Shown: positions 20,662 to 30,197 of the stretch, piece after piece
Position numbering within the stretch: position 1 is the stretch's first letter
Layout of the letters: the number at the start of each line of letters is the position of its first letter
NCBI GenBank assembly: GCA_943788005.1
Contig: CALSOP010000003.1
Span: 132,690 to 196,689, forward strand
DNA length: 64,000 bases
DNA from: an uncultured Gammaproteobacteria bacterium
GTDB lineage: Bacteria; Pseudomonadota; Gammaproteobacteria; Eutrophobiales; Eutrophobiaceae
Direction of reading: 5' to 3'
Program-made: the position numbers and the translations under genes
Notes under the pieces: generated by a model
Database searches by the model: none
The model's input: the letters and a program-made list of their open reading frames with translations, nothing else
Told to the model about the DNA's origin: nothing

Positions 20662-21927
20662 ATGACACTAAAAACCTGGCCGCGGGTCATTGCCTTGGCC
20701 GATATGAACGCCTTCTTTGCATCAGTCGAACAAGTACACAACCCGGATTTAATGGGTAAGCCGATTGGGATAACCAATGGTTTAACCGGCACCTGCATTA
20801 TTACTTCCTCTTATGAAGCACGCGCCTTTGGTGTATGCACTGGCATGCGTGTCAAAGAGGCAAAACGACTTTGTCCCGACTTTATCCAGATACCCGCCAA
20901 CCCGGTGCTCTATGCCAAAGTCTCAACGCGGATTATGGACTCACTACAAGACATCTCCCCTGACATAGAGATTTTTTCTGTCGATGAAGCCTTTATCGAT
21001 CTCACTCGTTGCAAAAAAGTATGGAACGCCACACCGGAAGTGATCGGCATGATGATTAAACGAAAAGTATTCAGTGTGTCGAAAGTGAAATGCTCTGTCG
21101 GCATTAGCGGAGATAAATCCACTGCCAAGTGGGCGGCTAAGCTGATGAAACCCGATGGCCTCACCATCATCCCACCATGGGAAGCAGCGGCAAAACTAAG
21201 AGGCGTCCCTGTAACAGAACTCTGCGGTGTTAATAAAGGTATCGGTGCTTTCCTAGCAAAGCGCGGTGCCTTTACTTGTGGTGATGTTGCTCGATTACCG
21301 ATTAGCGTATTAGGTCAGCGCTTTGGCAACCCCGGCAAACGGATATGGTATATGTGCCAAGGTAAAGACCCGGACAAGGTGCAGAATAATATTAAACCAC
21401 CAAAGTCTATTGGCCATGGCAAAGTGATGCCTCCAAACACAACAGCGAAAGATACGATCTATATGTATCTAATCCACATGGCTGAAAAAGTCGCACAACG
21501 CTTACGAAAGCATGCTCTAACTGCGCAGCGCTTTTATATCGGCTTAAAAACAAGGCATGGCTGGTTGGGCAATAAATTCAAGATAGAATTCCCGAGCAAC
21601 GATAGCAAGCCTCTTATCGATCTATGTAAAATTGTCATGTATCAATACTGGCATGGCGAAGGCGTACATCAAGTACAGTTAACCGCTTTAGACCCACGAG
21701 CAGAAAAGGGACAGGTTGATTTATTTGAAGATGATGACATAAAGAATCATCAATTAAATAAAGCATTAGATAACATCAATGAACGCTATGGCGAATTCAC
21801 ATTAGCGCCGGCCAATTTATTAAACCGATCAGACATGCCAAATGTTATCGCACCGGCATGGAAGCCCTATGGGCACAGACAAACAATACAAGATGCAAAC
21901 TTAGAGAAAAAAGAATCTGACGAATGA
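20662..21927 (+). CDS. Y-family DNA polymerase (DinB/Pol IV-like)
   Basis: VIALADMNAFFASVEQVHNPDLMGKPIGITNG, SYEARAFGVCTGMRVKEAKRLCP, FSVDEAFIDLT. Confidence 0.93.
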   Translation: MTLKTWPRVIALADMNAFFASVEQVHNPDLMGKPIGITNGLTGTCIITSSYEARAFGVCTGMRVKEAKRLCPDFIQIPANPVLYAKVSTRIMDSLQDISPDIEIFSVDEAFIDLTRCKKVWNATPEVIGMMIKRKVFSVSKVKCSVGISGDKSTAKWAAKLMKPDGLTIIPPWEAAAKLRGVPVTELCGVNKGIGAFLAKRGAFTCGDVARLPISVLGQRFGNPGKRIWYMCQGKDPDKVQNNIKPPKSIGHGKVMPPNTTAKDTIYMYLIHMAEKVAQRLRKHALTAQRFYIGLKTRHGWLGNKFKIEFPSNDSKPLIDLCKIVMYQYWHGEGVHQVQLTALDPRAEKGQVDLFEDDDIKNHQLNKALDNINERYGEFTLAPANLLNRSDMPNVIAPAWKPYGHRQTIQDANLEKKESDE

Positions 21928-22267
21928 TGTAAAACAGATAGTAATATCAGTTAACAAAAAACCTACTAGCAGGAAGATTATCGTGTAAATGGTGTCCATC
22001 AGTAAGTGCTTTTGGTTGTTATTAGGGAATAAAAAGTGTATTTCCATGGGGTGTATTGCTATTGTATCTCGTCACCTGAAACTCAATAGACTATAATCCG
22101 CCGTCTTTTACTCCTATAGTTGTCCAAACAGGTCAATGTATGCTTGATTATTAGTAGGAAATACAAAAATTTTAGATGACTCTCTTGCAGAAATGCTTGC
22201 AAAGAGATTCGATAAAACTGTGAAATTTTATGCATTATCGTATAGCTAAGAAAAATTTTTATCATTA

Positions 22268-22516
22268 ATGGAGCAAACAATTTTGAGTGAAAAACTTCCA
22301 AGACCATGTGCGGTATGTACTGTATGTCACACCTATATTAGAAATGCGAGCATGATCAACTATGCTTGTGGACTAATGATTGATGGCAAAAGATGCAAAG
22401 GTGCATGGCAGGGGGCATTAAAAGTTGAAGATTGGGAAGAATGTCAATCTTGCCATGCCACAGATACTAATTGCGATTCATGTAACGGTGAAGGATGGTC
22501 ATTTATCAGGAAGTAA
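22268..22516 (+). CDS. Small Cys-rich, probably zinc-binding, protein
   Basis: 82 aa with CAVCTVC, CQSC and CDSC motifs. Confidence 0.55.
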   Translation: MEQTILSEKLPRPCAVCTVCHTYIRNASMINYACGLMIDGKRCKGAWQGALKVEDWEECQSCHATDTNCDSCNGEGWSFIRK

Positions 22517-22767
22517 TCAAGTACAAGAACACCTAAAAAATCCTCATCGCCGCTTAATTAAATCAACACTTTTTTGCTTGGTTTATTTATTGCAGATGAT
22601 ACCCCATCGCTACACTCTGACAGCGTGTTAACAAATCAGATGCGCCCTCCTCTAAGCAACTAGCATAATCATAGTGATGGCATCTGTACCCCGTCAGCAC
22701 CATGTGGACCAACTAGCCTGATTGTCTAAGAGATAGTTTTAGTTCATCGTTAACCCAAGAGGAAACG

Positions 22768-23130
22768 ATGATGACAAGTAAAAGAAGTGTAGAACATACT
22801 GTGCGCGATATTCGTCGACGCACCCGTAAAAAATATTCAGCAGAAGAAAAAATTCGTATCGTACTTGAAGGCTTACGTGGCGAAGAAAGCATCGCTGAGC
22901 TATGTCGCAAGGAAGGACTAAACCCAAATGTTTACTACCGTTGGTCGAAAGACTTTCTGGAGGCAGGTAAGAAACGTTTATCAGGCGATATCGTACGTGA
23001 AGCGACCTCAGATGAAGTCAAAGAACTGCGTGCTGAAACATCTGCGCTGAAAGAAACCTTAGGCGAAGTAGTCATGGAGAATCGGCTGCTTAAAAAAAGC
23101 GTGCTCGGGGATGGGGAGGACGATATATGA
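22768..23130 (+). CDS. IS3-family OrfA (HTH)
   Basis: KYSAEEKIRIVLEGLRGEESIAELCRKEGLNPNVYYRWSKDFLEAGKKRL. Confidence 0.92.
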   Translation: MMTSKRSVEHTVRDIRRRTRKKYSAEEKIRIVLEGLRGEESIAELCRKEGLNPNVYYRWSKDFLEAGKKRLSGDIVREATSDEVKELRAETSALKETLGEVVMENRLLKKSVLGDGEDDI

Positions 23131-24125
23131 GGTACTTAGCATCGGATAAAGTCGAGATTATTCAACTGGTACAGAACTCAGATCTGTCGGTTCGACAAAC
23201 GCTGACTCGGCTGGACATTCATAAGTCCACTTTTTACAACTGGCTCAAACGTTATGAAGAGAATGGCGTTGATGGCTTGGAAGACAAGAAGCCGATTCCC
23301 CATGCGGTATGGAATAAAATCACCGAAGACCACTGTGAAGCCGTTATTGAGTTAGCCTTAGAGAAGCCTGATTTGTCTCCACGAGAGTTAGCCGTAAATT
23401 ACACTGACAACAAGGCTTACTTCGTCTCAGAATCCACGGTGTACAGGCTGCTGAAAGAACAAGACTTAATTACCAGTCCGGCCTATATCCTGATGGAGGC
23501 CAGTGATAAGTTTCAACAGCCCACTACGCGCGTGAATGAGATGTGGCAAACGGATTTTACCTATTTCAAGATTATCGGTTGGGGTTGGTATTACTTATCC
23601 ACGGTATTAGATGATTACTCACGTTACATTATTGCCTGGCGTTTATGTACGGGCATGAGTAGCCGTGATGTCTCTGATACGCTGGATGACGCCTTACGCT
23701 TTACGGGACTTGATACAGTAAAGGTAAATCATAAACCGCGTTTACTCAGTGACAATGGCCCGTGTTATATCTCCGGTGAATTAGCCGATTACCTTGAAGA
23801 AAACGGTATGACGCACACTCGAGGTCGACCTTATCATCCACAAACACAAGGCAAGATAGAGCGCTGGCATCGTTCAATGAAGAATCAGATATTACTTCAC
23901 CACTATTATTTCCCCGGGGAACTGGAGGAACAGTTGCAGCGTTTTGTGAGTTATTACAACCATGAGCGTTATCATGAATCACTTGATAACCTGACACCGG
24001 CTGATGTCTTTTATGGGCGTGGCGAAGAAATACTAAGTCAACGAGAGCTAATCAAACAAAACACGTTAGCGATGAGACGACAAATGCATTACGATAAACA
24101 ACAAGTGAAGCACATAACCTATTGA
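23127..24125 (+). CDS. IS3-family OrfB transposase (rve/DDE)
   Basis: NEMWQTDFTYFKI, VLDDYSRYIIAWRL, SDNGPCY, HPQTQGKIERWHRSMKNQI. Confidence 0.95.
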   Translation: MRYLASDKVEIIQLVQNSDLSVRQTLTRLDIHKSTFYNWLKRYEENGVDGLEDKKPIPHAVWNKITEDHCEAVIELALEKPDLSPRELAVNYTDNKAYFVSESTVYRLLKEQDLITSPAYILMEASDKFQQPTTRVNEMWQTDFTYFKIIGWGWYYLSTVLDDYSRYIIAWRLCTGMSSRDVSDTLDDALRFTGLDTVKVNHKPRLLSDNGPCYISGELADYLEENGMTHTRGRPYHPQTQGKIERWHRSMKNQILLHHYYFPGELEEQLQRFVSYYNHERYHESLDNLTPADVFYGRGEEILSQRELIKQNTLAMRRQMHYDKQQVKHITY

Positions 24126-24141
24126 TGAACTAATGTGTCTC

Positions 24142-24591
24142 TTAAATCAAACCGCTACCTGTCCAAAAGGTTTTGACGACGTACACCAGCGCTTCTCGTT
24201 TTTCCCATAAGCCGGCAAAACCGAAATAGTCGTCATTTAGAGAATAAATAGCATAGGGTTGTTTATTGCCTTTGCTTCCCTGCCATTCATAAAAACCGGA
24301 CACGGGAATGATGCAACGCTGTTTCTTGTATGCAGTTTGAAAATACGGTTTTTCTCTGAGCGTTTCTGCTTTGGCATTGATGGGCTTTATTTTAATATCG
24401 GACTTTGTCCACGAGGGCACCAACCCCCAATTAAGGGATGCAAATTCTTTGCAATTATTATTTAATCGGATAACCATACAATCAGCGGAAGGTGTGATGT
24501 TATAACTAGTCTTGGTTTCGATAGAACTATCAACGCCAAATTGTTTAGCTATTTTTTTCTTATCGCTATTAAAATAGAATCGACCACACAT
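24142..24591 (-). pseudogene. SRAP/YedK-like (HMCES family) gene truncated at the IS edge
   Basis: MCGRFYF catalytic Cys and GFYEW present; C-terminal part containing the expected IHxRMP-type His motif missing; ORF ends inside the IS terminal repeat. Confidence 0.85.
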
Positions 24592-24634
24592 AGCGCAATA
24601 GTATAATTGATGTGTAAATGATATAACTAAATCT

Positions 24635-25000
24635 ATGATAAAAAACGTATTAGGTACTATGCTTGAGCCTTGCTGCGATGAACTAGATACCGGTTATTTT
24701 CGTAATGGCAAGTGTGAGACTTGTGATAATGATGTCGGAATGCATACCGTCTGTGCCGAAATGTCCGATAGCTTTCTGGAATTTTCCAAGAAAAGTGGCA
24801 ATGACCTTTCCACACCAGTAGAGGCATATGATTTTCCCGGCCTTAAAGCTGGCGATAGATGGTGCATCTGTCTGCCTCGCTGGATCGAAGCATTGGAAGA
24901 AGGGGTAGCCCCCAAAATTCTTTTACGCTCTACGGATTCTTCCGTCTTAGAGCACGTGCCATTAGAAGTACTGGAAAAATATGCCATTAGAGATGATTAG
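24635..25000 (+). CDS. DUF2237 family protein
   Basis: NVLGTMLEPCCDELDTGYFRNGKCETCDNDVGMHTVCAEMSDSFLEFSKKSGNDLSTP. Confidence 0.9.
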   Translation: MIKNVLGTMLEPCCDELDTGYFRNGKCETCDNDVGMHTVCAEMSDSFLEFSKKSGNDLSTPVEAYDFPGLKAGDRWCICLPRWIEALEEGVAPKILLRSTDSSVLEHVPLEVLEKYAIRDD

Positions 25001-25015
25001 CCAATTTAAAATAGC

Positions 25016-25438
25016 ATGCTCTACATTGTTCTAATTACAACGTTGGCTGTCGCCTCGGCAATTGGTCTACATTATTCCGCCCTAGTAAGTACAACAAAAT
25101 TGCTAAGCCATTTCCATGGCGCTCACCCAGCAAGTATCGTCCTCGCCTTGTTTCTCGCAGTACTAGCGCACCTTTCAGAAATAGTTATCTTCGCTATCGC
25201 ATGGCAAGTAATGTACAGCATGGAACTCATAACCTTTTCGGTTGAGTCACCCACATTCCTGGATATTGTCTACTTTTCTGGAACAACTTATACCACTGTT
25301 GGTTATGGCGATATTGTATTAACAGGTCATGGTCGCATCATGTCAGTTGTTGAAGGCGTAATGGGGCTAGTGCTTATTGCATGGACAGCCTCGTTCACCT
25401 ATTTTGAAATGAATAGAAAGTGGCTCAAAAACGCTTAA
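25016..25438 (+). CDS. Two-TM potassium channel family protein
   Basis: Selectivity filter TTYTTVGYGDIV between two hydrophobic segments. Confidence 0.88.
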   Translation: MLYIVLITTLAVASAIGLHYSALVSTTKLLSHFHGAHPASIVLALFLAVLAHLSEIVIFAIAWQVMYSMELITFSVESPTFLDIVYFSGTTYTTVGYGDIVLTGHGRIMSVVEGVMGLVLIAWTASFTYFEMNRKWLKNA

Positions 25439-25444
25439 ATCTAA

Positions 25445-26941
25445 TTAAGTCGTCAATAGCCTATTGTTAGTTTTATTTATCCAGAGACTGCCCAGAACAG
25501 CTATAGCTAAATTGAATAACAGTCCAATCAAACCCGGATGAAAACCATAGATTTTTCCATTCTGCACAAAATCAAAACCACCGAAAGCTAAATATAGAGA
25601 CAAAGCCACGCCAAAAACGATTCCTATAAACGTGGGTAACGCCTGCATGCCTCGCCAGTGAATACTCAACATAAATGCAGGTACAAGCTGAATCAGAATA
25701 TCAAACTTCCTATCCAATAATTTTATTAATGAGGCTTTATCACTGAGATAGATAGCTAACCATACTAAAAAGATTATCAAACACCAGGAAAATATTTTTC
25801 CCATAAAGGTTAGCCGTGCTTCACTGGCATTTGCATCGATAAACCGTCCATAGATATCTTTACTTAACATGGATGAAATAGATAACAAGGCAGAGTCAGC
25901 GGTCGACATCATTGCAGCGAGAATTGCAGCATAAAGAATGACAACCAGCCAATAACCCAATACTGAATTTTGTTGAATCATCGACATGATAATACCCAAG
26001 ACACGATCGGTGTCAGTACCTAATAGCCCTGGAACATAGGCAATGGCATAGATTCCGGTAATGACGGCAATCAAAGATGTAAATAATGGTGCGAAAGCCA
26101 TTAGTGCCAGACCTTGCCTTAAGACTTTCTCAGAACGTGCTGCATAGATACGTTGAATGGCTTGCGGGTAAAGTGTCGAACCTAGTCCAATAATAATGAT
26201 ATAACTGAGCCACTCCCGTAGGCGGTTTGCATCGGGCACATTGACCTTTGCAACTTCAGGCGACTGTTGAATTATATTCGTGGCGAGTGAAATCGGCCCA
26301 AATTGTTTATATAACATAAATAATAAAAGACTAAAGCCAACCATCAACACCAGTCCCTGAATAACATCTGTCCAGGCAACGGCACGAATACCACCCAGCG
26401 TGCCATACACCACCATGATCAATGTTAACAAGATGACACCTTGTCGATAGGCTGTATCAGGATCAGCCATCGATAAACCTTGCATTGCACGCCCCATCGC
26501 CATCAGTTGCGCCAATAAATAATTGCTCAGCACAACCACGAGGATTAACGTTGCAATCACATTAATCCAGTTTGAATTAAAACGGTGTTGAAGATAATCG
26601 GTCGGTGTTATGAAGTCATACTGTTTCGCATAGGCATAAAGCCTTGGTGCTAAGATTAAAAAGCAGGCCACTATTGCCGTCATAAAATGAATACACATTA
26701 TCCATGCGAATCCAATTCGATAGGCCTTGCCGGAATAACCAAACAAAGTATTACCACTGTATTGTGTCGCGTATAAGGTAAGGAAAATGACGACTAGACC
26801 AAAGCCGTTACCTGCAAGGTAAAAATCTTTTAAGGTATTCTCTTGTCTCGCACGGTAACCAAGAAAACCAACAAATATTAAAGAGCAAAGATAAGTACTG
26901 ATAAATACCCAGGCTGTTTGGTCAAAGACTTGGTTATTCAT
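25445..26941 (-). CDS. Sodium:solute symporter family protein
   Basis: 498 aa, multi-TM, TQYSGNTLFGYSGKAYRIGF and STADSALLSISSMLSKDIY. Confidence 0.92.
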   Translation of the reverse strand: MNNQVFDQTAWVFISTYLCSLIFVGFLGYRARQENTLKDFYLAGNGFGLVVIFLTLYATQYSGNTLFGYSGKAYRIGFAWIMCIHFMTAIVACFLILAPRLYAYAKQYDFITPTDYLQHRFNSNWINVIATLILVVVLSNYLLAQLMAMGRAMQGLSMADPDTAYRQGVILLTLIMVVYGTLGGIRAVAWTDVIQGLVLMVGFSLLLFMLYKQFGPISLATNIIQQSPEVAKVNVPDANRLREWLSYIIIIGLGSTLYPQAIQRIYAARSEKVLRQGLALMAFAPLFTSLIAVITGIYAIAYVPGLLGTDTDRVLGIIMSMIQQNSVLGYWLVVILYAAILAAMMSTADSALLSISSMLSKDIYGRFIDANASEARLTFMGKIFSWCLIIFLVWLAIYLSDKASLIKLLDRKFDILIQLVPAFMLSIHWRGMQALPTFIGIVFGVALSLYLAFGGFDFVQNGKIYGFHPGLIGLLFNLAIAVLGSLWINKTNNRLLTT

Positions 26942-27143
26942 CTTGCGTCACATCCGTGTCCCAGGGATAGCGTAATAATAAGAATGCGGTAAACATAGAG
27001 GCACAAATTGATACGGCAATCGCTATTACAACCCAGAGTGGTAGGCCCAAAACGAATGAAGTTGATTCTTCTGGCCAATACCAAGGTATGCCAATAACCA
27101 GCAACACAAAATAGACAGCACAAATCCAGTAAGGTCGTTTCAT
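26934..27143 (-). CDS. DUF3311-like small membrane protein, symporter partner
   Basis: 69 aa, 2 TM, overlaps the symporter start by 8 nt. Confidence 0.75.
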   Translation of the reverse strand: MKRPYWICAVYFVLLVIGIPWYWPEESTSFVLGLPLWVVIAIAVSICASMFTAFLLLRYPWDTDVTQDE

Positions 27144-27163
27144 AATAGATACAGCAGGCTTTG

Positions 27164-28036
27164 TTATTTTAATTTTTCTTTTAGATTGAGATATCCGGGT
27201 AAGCCAAGAATATCTTTCACCTCATCAAAACCGACCATCTTGCCTTCAAGACTTTGCGTATGCCCTTCACGTTTAAAAACCTCGGCCATCTCGCGCATAC
27301 AATGTGCTGTCATTAAAACAGAATCTATTGGTGCAACAACTATTTTAAAACCCATCTGTTCAAGTTCTTCTGCACTTAAAATAGGCGTCTTGCCTAATGC
27401 CAGCATATTAACAAGCTTTGGATATTCAACACGCTTACAAATTTCTTCTAATTCACCGATCGATAAAGGTGCTTCTATAAATGCAACATCGGCACCGGCA
27501 TCGCAATAGCGATTAATGCGGTCAATAGCATCATCAAGTCCGTCTGTCTCTCTGGAATCTGTACGAGCAATAAAAATAAAATCAGAATCCTGCCTCGCTG
27601 CAACTGCCGCTTTAAATTTCATTAGCATCTCATCTGCGGGTATCACTTCTTTGCCGCCGAAATGTCCGCAACGTTTGGGGAAGACCTGATCTTCTAGGAT
27701 AATACCCGCTGCACCTGAACCTTCGAATTCATTTACACAGCGCATGACATTATGTAAATCACCGTGGCCGGTGTCAGCATCAGCAATAACAGGAATTGAG
27801 ACGCGATGTGCCATACGTCGAGTTGCATCGACCATCTCCGACATACCAAGAAAATTTAAATCGGGTAATCCATAGAGGCTGGCACTCGTGCCAAATCCAC
27901 CTATAAAAACTGAGTCAAACCCACACTGTTCGACCATGACCGCCGTTAGAACATCATGGGCACCTAGCGTGCTTATTACTCCAGGTTTTTCTATCAATTT
28001 ACGCATTTGGGCTGCTGGGCTTGGTATGGCTGACAT
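27164..28036 (-). CDS. Isocitrate lyase/PEP mutase superfamily protein
   Basis: DADTGHGDLHNVMRCVNEFEGSGAAGIILEDQVFPKRCGHFGGKEVIP. Confidence 0.92.
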   Translation of the reverse strand: MSAIPSPAAQMRKLIEKPGVISTLGAHDVLTAVMVEQCGFDSVFIGGFGTSASLYGLPDLNFLGMSEMVDATRRMAHRVSIPVIADADTGHGDLHNVMRCVNEFEGSGAAGIILEDQVFPKRCGHFGGKEVIPADEMLMKFKAAVAARQDSDFIFIARTDSRETDGLDDAIDRINRYCDAGADVAFIEAPLSIGELEEICKRVEYPKLVNMLALGKTPILSAEELEQMGFKIVVAPIDSVLMTAHCMREMAEVFKREGHTQSLEGKMVGFDEVKDILGLPGYLNLKEKLK

Positions 28037-28157
28037 TGATCTGCTCTCCCAATAAATTTAATGTAGGATTAGTGTTATGTGTCTCAGGCATAAATTGTAC
28101 TACAGTGATACTCAGGTTTAATCATCATTATATTATTCAATAAATTGGAGAGTAATT

Positions 28158-28478
28158 ATGGCAGAAGGTAGTAATGGCAGTGTACTGATGGGCATGATTT
28201 GGATGTTCATCATTTCCCTTCTTTTATTTTGGTTGCCCGGTTTAGGTTCATTGATCGCAGGTATTGTTGGTGGGAAACAAGCGGGAGGTGTTCTAGCCGG
28301 CTTAATGGCCGCTTTGTTACCTGGTCTTCTTGTTGCAATAGGTTTGTTCTTTGCTGGCACTATGCTAACAACCTTACCCGTTATTGGTGCTACGCTCGCT
28401 GGCTTGGGTTTATTACTCTATGTACTCTACATCCCCCCATTGATTATTGGTGCATTGATTGGTGGTTTGCTTGCCTAA
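28158..28478 (+). CDS. Hypothetical small membrane protein, Gly/Leu-rich
   Basis: 106 aa with 3 hydrophobic segments. Confidence 0.65.
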   Translation: MAEGSNGSVLMGMIWMFIISLLLFWLPGLGSLIAGIVGGKQAGGVLAGLMAALLPGLLVAIGLFFAGTMLTTLPVIGATLAGLGLLLYVLYIPPLIIGALIGGLLA

Positions 28479-28485
28479 TCAAGGA

Positions 28486-28499
28486 TTGATTTAGATCAA
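28486..28499. promoter_or_regulatory. FNR/ANR-type box upstream of PAP
   Basis: TTGAT-TTAG-ATCAA exact match to TTGATN4ATCAA; candidate -10 TAAAAT at 28521-28526. Confidence 0.65.
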
Positions 28500-28563
28500 C
28501 ACGGGAATAGTAATACCTCTTAAAATAATAAATGTAATAATTTATTCATAAAGGAAGAGATGC

Positions 28564-30039
28564 ATGTTCGAACTCGCAGAAATAGGACACACGCTAGGTA
28601 AAACTGAATATAAAAAGCGTGTGCCTGAACTAAGAACCAAACTACTCGATATTCAAAACAAACTCCGCGATGATAACTTCCCTGTAATGATTCTAATCTC
28701 AGGTGTTGATGGAGGCGGCAAAGGCGAAATCATCAATCTGCTCAATGAATGGATGGACCCACGAGGCATTCAGACACATGCTTTTGGCGTACCCAGTGAA
28801 GATGAAAGACAACGCCCACCCTATTGGCGCTACTGGATGGCTCTCCCTGGCACTGGAGAGATTGGTATTTTTATAGGCTCATGGTATAGCGAACCCATTG
28901 CAAAGTGCGTTACTGGGAAAAATGATTATGCCGATCTGGATGCAAACCTCATCCACGTTAAAAATATTGAGCGTGAACTGGCTGACGATGGAATGCTAAT
29001 CATCAAATGCTGGGTACATATGAGCAAAGAGCGTCAAAAAGCGAAACTTGAGGGATACCAGAAAGACCCTGAAACTAGATGGCGTGTTACTAAAAAAGAC
29101 CTAAAACACCTGAAACTCTATAATAAATTTACCAGCATTGCCGAACGTGTTGTTCGTGAAACAAGTACTGGGCATTGTCCGTGGTTAATCGTTGATGGCA
29201 CCGATATCAAACATAGTAGCGTTACTGTTGCAGAACACATACTCGAGCGCATCGACTCACATATAAAATCACTCGCTAATAAAGAACAACCCGAAGAAAG
29301 TAAACTTACAGATGTCGAAAAAAAATTCAGTCTATTAAAATCATTAAACCTTAATAAGACAATCAGCAAAACAAACTACAATAACAAACTGGAAAAATAT
29401 CAAGGTAAACTAAACCAACTAGCGCGTGAAGCAAGGCTTAAAAACTGCTCCTCCACATTGGTTTTTGAAGGTTGGGATGCTGGCGGTAAAGGCGGTGCTA
29501 TTCGGCGTATCACTCATGCACTTGATGCAAGACAATATCGTGTTATTCCTATTGCAGCACCAACCGACGAAGAAAAAGCACATCATTATTTATGGCGTTT
29601 TTGGAGACATGTCCCAAAAGCAGGACATATCACGATATATGACCGTAGCTGGTATGGCCGTGTTTTAGTTGAACGAGTGGAAGGGTTTGCATCAAAAGAA
29701 GAGTGGCTTAGAGCCTATACTGAGATCAATGATTTTGAAGAAGAACTTTTCGATGCAGGAACATTGATCATCAAATATTGGCTGCATATTGATCAAGATG
29801 AACAAGAACGTCGTTTTAAAGAGCGTGAAAAGATCAGTTACAAAAAACACAAGATAACTGAAGAAGATTACCGTAACCGTAAAATGTGGAATCAGTATGA
29901 AGCAGCGGTTGACGACATGGTCACCCGCACCAGCACTGAATATGCGCCTTGGCATCTTATCGAAGCAAATGACAAGCGCTACGCAAGGATAAAAGTATTA
30001 AAAACATATTGTGATGCCTTAGAAAAACGATTGGATTAG
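28564..30039 (+). CDS. pap: Polyphosphate:AMP phosphotransferase (two PPK2 domains)
   Basis: 491 aa; two Walker-like loops (SGVDGGGKGEIINLLNEWMDPRG and EGWDAGGKGGAIRRITHALDAR), each followed by a GSWYSEP/DRSWYGRV motif. Confidence 0.93.
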   Translation: MFELAEIGHTLGKTEYKKRVPELRTKLLDIQNKLRDDNFPVMILISGVDGGGKGEIINLLNEWMDPRGIQTHAFGVPSEDERQRPPYWRYWMALPGTGEIGIFIGSWYSEPIAKCVTGKNDYADLDANLIHVKNIERELADDGMLIIKCWVHMSKERQKAKLEGYQKDPETRWRVTKKDLKHLKLYNKFTSIAERVVRETSTGHCPWLIVDGTDIKHSSVTVAEHILERIDSHIKSLANKEQPEESKLTDVEKKFSLLKSLNLNKTISKTNYNNKLEKYQGKLNQLAREARLKNCSSTLVFEGWDAGGKGGAIRRITHALDARQYRVIPIAAPTDEEKAHHYLWRFWRHVPKAGHITIYDRSWYGRVLVERVEGFASKEEWLRAYTEINDFEEELFDAGTLIIKYWLHIDQDEQERRFKEREKISYKKHKITEEDYRNRKMWNQYEAAVDDMVTRTSTEYAPWHLIEANDKRYARIKVLKTYCDALEKRLD

Positions 30040-30111
30040 GAGAATAATTTCTTTCAAATCCACGATATATAGTGTTTTTAGCTTAATTTTCCACTACAAT
30101 TGGTGGTATAA

Positions 30112-30197
30112 CGAAATCACAACGGTTATTCCGCGAAATCACAATTGCAACAAATACTTACGAAAATCTTCTCGCGAAATAATAAGGGTCCGAAATA
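30112..30197 (+). repeat. Cluster of short CGAAAT-type direct repeats in the leader of the giant Sel1 gene
   Basis: CGAAATCACAA (30112), CGAAATCACAA (30134), CGAAAATC (30161), CGAAATAA (30175), CGAAATAA (30191). Confidence 0.7.

Larger units (their letters stand above)
22705..24165 (+). mobile_element. IS3-family insertion sequence
   Basis: orfA/orfB with DDE transposase; imperfect terminal inverted repeats: left TGGACCAACTAGCCTGATTGTCTAAGAGATAGTTTTAGTTCATC vs right (rc) TGGACAGGTAGCGGTTTGATTTAAGAGACACATTAGTTCATC. Confidence 0.85.

Noticed and set aside
22580-22704. Missing SRAP C-terminus to the left of the IS
   Set aside because: A minus-strand open stretch exists (...LEEGASDLLTRCQSVAMGYHLQ) but it does not convincingly match SRAP C-terminal motifs.
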